Assembly (NCBI GenBank): GCA_037127255.1
Contig: JBANSL010000001.1
Location: 31,915,001-31,979,000 of the forward strand
DNA: 64,000 bases
Direction of reading: 5' to 3'
Source: Persicaria tinctoria
Lineage: Eukaryota; Streptophyta; Magnoliopsida; Caryophyllales; Polygonaceae
Shown here: one piece after another, positions 59,756 to 64,000 of the stretch
How the letters are laid out: each line of letters begins with the position of its first letter
How positions within the stretch are numbered: position 1 is the stretch's first letter
Made by a program: the position numbers and the translations under genes
The notes under the pieces: model-generated
The model's input: the letters and a program-made list of their open reading frames with translations, nothing else
Told to the model about the DNA's origin: nothing
Database searches by the model: none

Positions 59756-61807
59756 ATGGATGAACTTAACAACATATCTGAGGTAAATGAAATATACGTT
59801 GATGCTCTTGGGGTTGATCACGAAGACGACTTGGACGAGTCTGAGGAGGACGATGAAGCAACTAGGGAGGCGGCGACTGAGGATGAGGCCATTAATCCCA
59901 ATTGGAATATTGTGGAATCTGATCCAATGATAATAAATTATTGGCAAGAATTAAATTCATACGCACAAGAAGATGATGGAAGACAGTTTTTTCGTGGGCA
60001 ACTATTCAACTCACTCGGCGAGTTGAAATGTGAGTTGACGGAGTATTCTGTTAAAATGAGGAAGCCATATCGTACAAAAAAGGCGAGTCCAGATTGGTAC
60101 ACCGTCGTCTGTGATAGGAAGGACAGTTGTGGGTGCCCGTGGAGATTGTCTGCTCGTCGTTTAGACAGAACGGTTGAAATGTGGACAGTTGTCAATTACA
60201 GTGGGCCTCATGCACCTAACTGTGCATCCGACATTTTACAGCTAGATAATCGTAATGTGACATCAAATTTCATTAGGGGTGAGATTCTCGGTTTCCTCCG
60301 CAAAGATCAAGACACGAAGCTAAGCACCATACTCGAGGATCTACAGAAAAGGTATGGGATTTGTGTGTCGTATATGAGAGCCTGGAGGGCAAAACAGAAA
60401 GCTATAGCAGAGCTTTTTGGTGATTGGGAGGAGTCGTATACGGAGTTGCCTAGGTTCATGGCTGCACTCCAAGCTACAAACCCTGGAACAGTGGTTGAAT
60501 GGTGTCATCTGGATTCTCCAAACCCACAAGAGAAGATATTCGGTCGTGTGTTCTGGGCTTTCGCACCGTCAATTGCTGGGTTCGCATATTGTCGTCCTGT
60601 GATATCTATCGATGGCACCCATTTGTATGGGAAGTACAAGCATGTTGTGCTAATGGCAATGGGGTTCGATGCAGACGATCATATTTTCCCTGTTGCATTC
60701 GCTATTGTTGAGAGTGAGAATGGAGATAGTTGGGCGTGGTTCATGGATTGTATAGGCCGACATGTCACCGACAGAGTTGGATTATGTGTTTTTTCAGACA
60801 GACATGCAGGCATCTTGAAGACCATGGCGGAGTTGCCTAGATGGACTGCGCCGAATGCACATCATAGGATATGCATCCAACACTTGAAATCAAATGTGAA
60901 TTCCATGTTCCATGACCATAAGGTCAAAGACATGGTAGGGTGGACTGCTCACCAGCCGACGACAGTTGGGTTCGAGAAGGGATGTCACGCCATCCAAGAG
61001 ATGAACGCCGAGGCTTGGGAGTACCTAGCTAAGATTGAGCCAGAGAAGTGGTCAATGGCTAAGGATGGGGGGGCGAGGTATGGTGTCCTGACGACGAACT
61101 TATCTGAGTCTTTCAATGGCGTGCTGAAGGGTGGAAGGAGCCTTCCGCTCACATCGCTCGTGCATCAGACTTTTTACAAAGTCAACAGTTACTTCGTGAG
61201 GAGGCGAGGTGAAGCCGCTCAGCGCATCGCTTTGGGTTTCCCACTGATAGAAGCTACCGATAAGAAGATTGGGTTACTTATCACTGCTGGGTTGAATGCA
61301 CATGTCATTTCATTTGATTTGCAGAATGGAATCTATGAGGTGATTTTGAACCCAAGGGGGGCGCAAGGGAGGCGAAGTGGGAGGTCATACACCGTCAACT
61401 TGCGGCGTAGAATATGTACATGTGCCAGTTGGAAGTTATTGAAGATTCCTTGTGCTCACGTACTGGCTGTTTGTAGAGATCAGAGCATCTCATATGTGCC
61501 GCTTGTGGACCAGTACTTGACATCACAGGCATATTGGGGAGCTTACCAATCGACTTTTCTACCTGTTGGTGAGCCTTTCAATTGGCTAGAAGTGGGAGGC
61601 CCTCGCTTGGTTGTTGATCAAACGCGTTTGCGTGATGTTGGGCGGACTCCCTCCCGTAGAATTAGGAATGAGATGGATGTAGGGGTCCCGGGTAAAGTGC
61701 GTTGTGGCAAATGCCGAGGTCATGGACAGAACAGGCGATCTTGTCCGAGTCGTGCAGGTCCATCAGGCATCAGGCACATGAGTCTGAGTTGTCGAGGACT
61801 GTGCTGA
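59756..61807 (+). CDS. MULE transposase (MURA-type)
   Basis: 683 codons, uninterrupted, from ATG 59756. An acidic N-terminus (DEDDLDESEEDDEATRE type) is followed by a MuDR-type DNA-binding region with a conserved cysteine pattern (VVCDRKDSCGCPWRL, near residues 118-135). The DDE core follows: D286 in ISIDGTHLYG, D348 in VFSDRHAG and E451 in NLSESFNG, spaced x61 and x102. A SWIM zinc finger starts at C554 (CTCASWKLLKIPCAHVLAVC). A CCHC knuckle starts at C650 (CGKCRGHGQNRRSC). All are hallmarks of plant Mutator-like transposases, which cut and paste DNA in the nucleus and leave 9-bp duplications. Nothing in the frame is broken, so this could be an autonomous source. It faces the PMD gene tail-to-tail, 252 bp apart. 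Confidence 0.95.
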   Translation: MDELNNISEVNEIYVDALGVDHEDDLDESEEDDEATREAATEDEAINPNWNIVESDPMIINYWQELNSYAQEDDGRQFFRGQLFNSLGELKCELTEYSVKMRKPYRTKKASPDWYTVVCDRKDSCGCPWRLSARRLDRTVEMWTVVNYSGPHAPNCASDILQLDNRNVTSNFIRGEILGFLRKDQDTKLSTILEDLQKRYGICVSYMRAWRAKQKAIAELFGDWEESYTELPRFMAALQATNPGTVVEWCHLDSPNPQEKIFGRVFWAFAPSIAGFAYCRPVISIDGTHLYGKYKHVVLMAMGFDADDHIFPVAFAIVESENGDSWAWFMDCIGRHVTDRVGLCVFSDRHAGILKTMAELPRWTAPNAHHRICIQHLKSNVNSMFHDHKVKDMVGWTAHQPTTVGFEKGCHAIQEMNAEAWEYLAKIEPEKWSMAKDGGARYGVLTTNLSESFNGVLKGGRSLPLTSLVHQTFYKVNSYFVRRRGEAAQRIALGFPLIEATDKKIGLLITAGLNAHVISFDLQNGIYEVILNPRGAQGRRSGRSYTVNLRRRICTCASWKLLKIPCAHVLAVCRDQSISYVPLVDQYLTSQAYWGAYQSTFLPVGEPFNWLEVGGPRLVVDQTRLRDVGRTPSRRIRNEMDVGVPGKVRCGKCRGHGQNRRSCPSRAGPSGIRHMSLSCRGLC

Positions 61808-62059
61808 TGTTCGTTGGGTGGTCTAGTAAGGAACTGTTTGGACATGTTTCATGTATGGTGGTTTGATGAACTTATTATGTGTGTTATGTAATGTTGTATG
61901 ATGAACTCCTTCGACATGTTTTATTATGTGTTATTCTCCTACGGTTCGCACACTAACCAATTGTCAGAAGGAAAATGCTAGTACTTAAATTAGACACAAA
62001 GTTGCAAAGTGTTGGGATAAGACGATAGAGTAAACACAGTTAATAACGTCACAACGATC
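61808..62059. other. Convergent intergenic region
   Basis: 252 bp of AT-rich DNA shared by the 3' ends of the transposase and PMD genes. It has several TATGTG and TTATTATG words but no clear terminator. Confidence 0.4.
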
Positions 62060-64000
62060 CTACTCGCTACCTTCATCTTCTTCATCAGCTATCTGTGAAA
62101 ACAAGTTTGGGTTTGGTTCAGGCCGAACTGGACGTCCATCAACGTAGAGGTTGGAAGGGTCATTGTACACAATCCTCCCCTGATGACATGGTGGCGTTGT
62201 CAAGAACGTAGGTGCAGCACCAAACATCGCCGACCCTGAGCCCGATGCGACAAAGCTAGACTGGGGGAACACGAATCGTGTCTGGCCGTATGGATCCATC
62301 ATCATCGGCGGTGTGCCACCTGCACTACCATATGATGGGTATGATGGGAAGACCATTGATGATTGAGTTTGCATCTCTGGTTGGGAGGGCCCTCCATAAC
62401 CTGCCGTGGGCATCTCTGTCTGACATGGGCGTGGCTGAACTGGAGCAGTCGGGATGTGTGGGCGTGGCTGAACTAGAGCAGCCGGGATGTGTGCATATGA
62501 TGGGTTGTAGGACACCTGACTAAGCAGATGGGGTCCCTGCAATGCCATGTAGCTGCAATATTCATCCACTTTGCCCATCATGGAATTGTATTGGTGCTGA
62601 TCGTAGAAAGAGCGAGATTCCTGTGAAGTCTGGGTTGCCCTTTCACTCGCTCTGGGCGATGCCACTCCACAATGTCGAAGCATATAAGCGGTGTAGTAGA
62701 TCGTCATATGTTCATACCTTGTTGACATATGGGAGCTAGGCGACCTAATACATCGCTTGAATACGGCTCCCAAACAAACTGGATAGTAACATAAAACAGA
62801 TGACTCAAAGAGGTAATGATTGTCCTACATCTAAAGCAGGCAAGTGTCAGCTTGGAGCACTAACCTGATCTGGAGTTTGACGATCGAATGCATCTCGGTA
62901 ATACATCAGTGTCGTGGTCGTAGCTCCATATGAGTATGTGCCATTCAACCATCTCATCGCTAGCGAGTCTTCCCCGTTTCGGAAGCGTCCGGTAAATGCA
63001 GGAGGTTGTGACCCATAAACTGTCTTCTTTCGTCGCTCTTGCCTTCTAGCCCTTCGAATAGCATTTTGGTCATCACCATCAATGTCGACGAAGCTAATGC
63101 TTGGAGGCCTTCCAATGGAGATCATTTCCCATGCCCACAACTAGTAATTGAATATAATTAACGAGTTAACACATTTATCGAATATAGGAAATCACAAATG
63201 TAACAAGCATGTCGTACTTGCAACAATATGACGGGACCGACAATCTCAGACTTCTCGCGTGTTGTAGCTCTACAAAGCTGGCGATAGAGGAAAGCAAGGG
63301 TTGCACTTCCCCAACTATACTGGCCAGCAGCCTCCAAATCCGCTAGCAATGGAAGGTATAGTAATTGCACCTCGCCACCACTGTTATCAACAAACAGAAC
63401 CCCAGCCATTAGCAACAAAATATATGCCCTCGCTTGGCACTGAATGGCATGTTCCTCAGCATCGTCTGGCAAGGGCATCAGAAGCAGCTGTCGTAGCCAT
63501 GCCACCTTCACCGAAGATCCCCTAATCTGATTTGCCGGGGGTCGGTGCCCAAGCAATGTTTCTGCAATGGTTGGCCAATCGTACCATGCAGAACCAGTAA
63601 CTGCAAGACCATCAACACGCAGACCCAATAGAACTGACACATCTTGGAGCGTGATTGTCGCCTCCCCAACGTTCAAGTGAAAGGTATGGGTCTCAGGTCT
63701 CCATCTCTCTATTAAACTTGTCATTAATTCATTGTCTATCTCGAATGTGGACCCAAGCTTGTATATACAATGAAATCCTGCCAACTGTATATAATGTATG
63801 ACTCGCGAGTCGGCAGCTAGATCTCTTCCAAACTTTCGCAAGTGCATCCTATGTTGGATAACACCATTTGTCTGCAAATATAACACTTACAAACATTAGG
63901 TATCCGATTTATATGTTCCATTCAATTTAATTTTTCCACTTGGTCAAAATAGTATGTACTTACATATTCTTGCCAAGTCCATACATCAGTTGACCTGTGC
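62060..64000 (-). pseudogene. Plant mobile domain (PMD/MAIN-like) gene, partial and degraded at 3' end
   Basis: Minus strand, 5' end beyond the window. Exons by splice signals: 64000-63964 (HRSTDVWTWQEY), 63871-63218, 63140-62865 and 62778-62060, with GT-AG introns 63963-63872, 63217-63141 and 62864-62779. The encoded text is classic PMD-C: FHLNVGEATITLQDVSVLLGL, then GHRPP, ILLQ|LWAWE and FVWEPY. In the last exon an in-frame TGA (62704-62706) interrupts just before RSTTPLICFDIVEWH. After HRPERV the conserved frame soon fails. Another frame carries a long Pro/Ser/Gln-rich tail to 62060 (ending DEEDEGSE). PMD proteins of the MAIN/MAIL1 family help silence repeats in plants, and TE-borne copies are common in MULEs and gypsy elements. 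The function of this copy is unknown. Confidence 0.82.

Overview
The window is repeat-dominated nuclear DNA from a flowering plant. I found no host gene, rRNA or tRNA that I could support. Almost every interpretable base belongs to a transposable element (TE), many of them nested. Plant origin is inferred from the element families: a Sirevirus-type Ty1/copia element, Tekay-like Ty3/gypsy chromoviruses, Mutator-like elements (MULEs) with 9-bp target duplications, a CACTA element with subterminal repeats, a plant L1-type LINE fragment and a plant mobile domain (PMD) gene. The species cannot be named from the sequence.

Layout. (1) 1-7012: three small non-autonomous MULEs (615-2036, 2383-4067, 5222-7003). 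Each has long imperfect terminal inverted repeats, T-rich repeats and a GC-rich core. Two have perfect 9-bp target duplications. A LINE RNase H remnant lies between the second and third. (2) 7013-8204: AT-rich and unassigned. (3) 8205-29341: a Sirevirus with LTRs, gag, pol and an extra env-like ORF. Its gag is split by a minus-strand gypsy element (9755-21367) with 3.3-kb, nearly identical LTRs and no recognisable coding region. The 3' LTR of the Sirevirus is cut short. (4) 29342-30941: a decayed minus-strand LINE fragment. (5) 30942-64000: what I read as the left part of one very large MULE. It holds a 334-bp tandem array and a ~165-bp tandem array, a block of CGCGGTTTCAAACCGCG palindromes, a MURA-type transposase gene (59756-61807, plus) and a convergent PMD gene (62060 to beyond 64000, minus, degraded at its 3' end).

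Three later insertions interrupt those arrays. They are a CACTA element (33497-39357, TSD CTA), a nearly complete Tekay-like gypsy element (41010-52566, TSD GTGAG) and a tandem LTR-internal-LTR-internal-LTR block of a short TRIM-like retroelement (53877-58133).

How the parts work together. The MURA-like protein is the only candidate active transposase for MULEs here. The small MULEs share a terminal pattern of the same class, but their TIRs are not obviously those of the big element. The plus-strand gypsy element shares LTR ends and leader with the coding-less minus-strand one, so the latter may be a non-autonomous partner of that lineage. The plus-strand copy seen here carries two nonsense codons and a changed integrase catalytic residue, so it is unlikely to be the active partner. 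By eye, LTR divergence orders the insertions as Sirevirus (oldest), plus-strand gypsy, then minus-strand gypsy, which agrees with the nesting.
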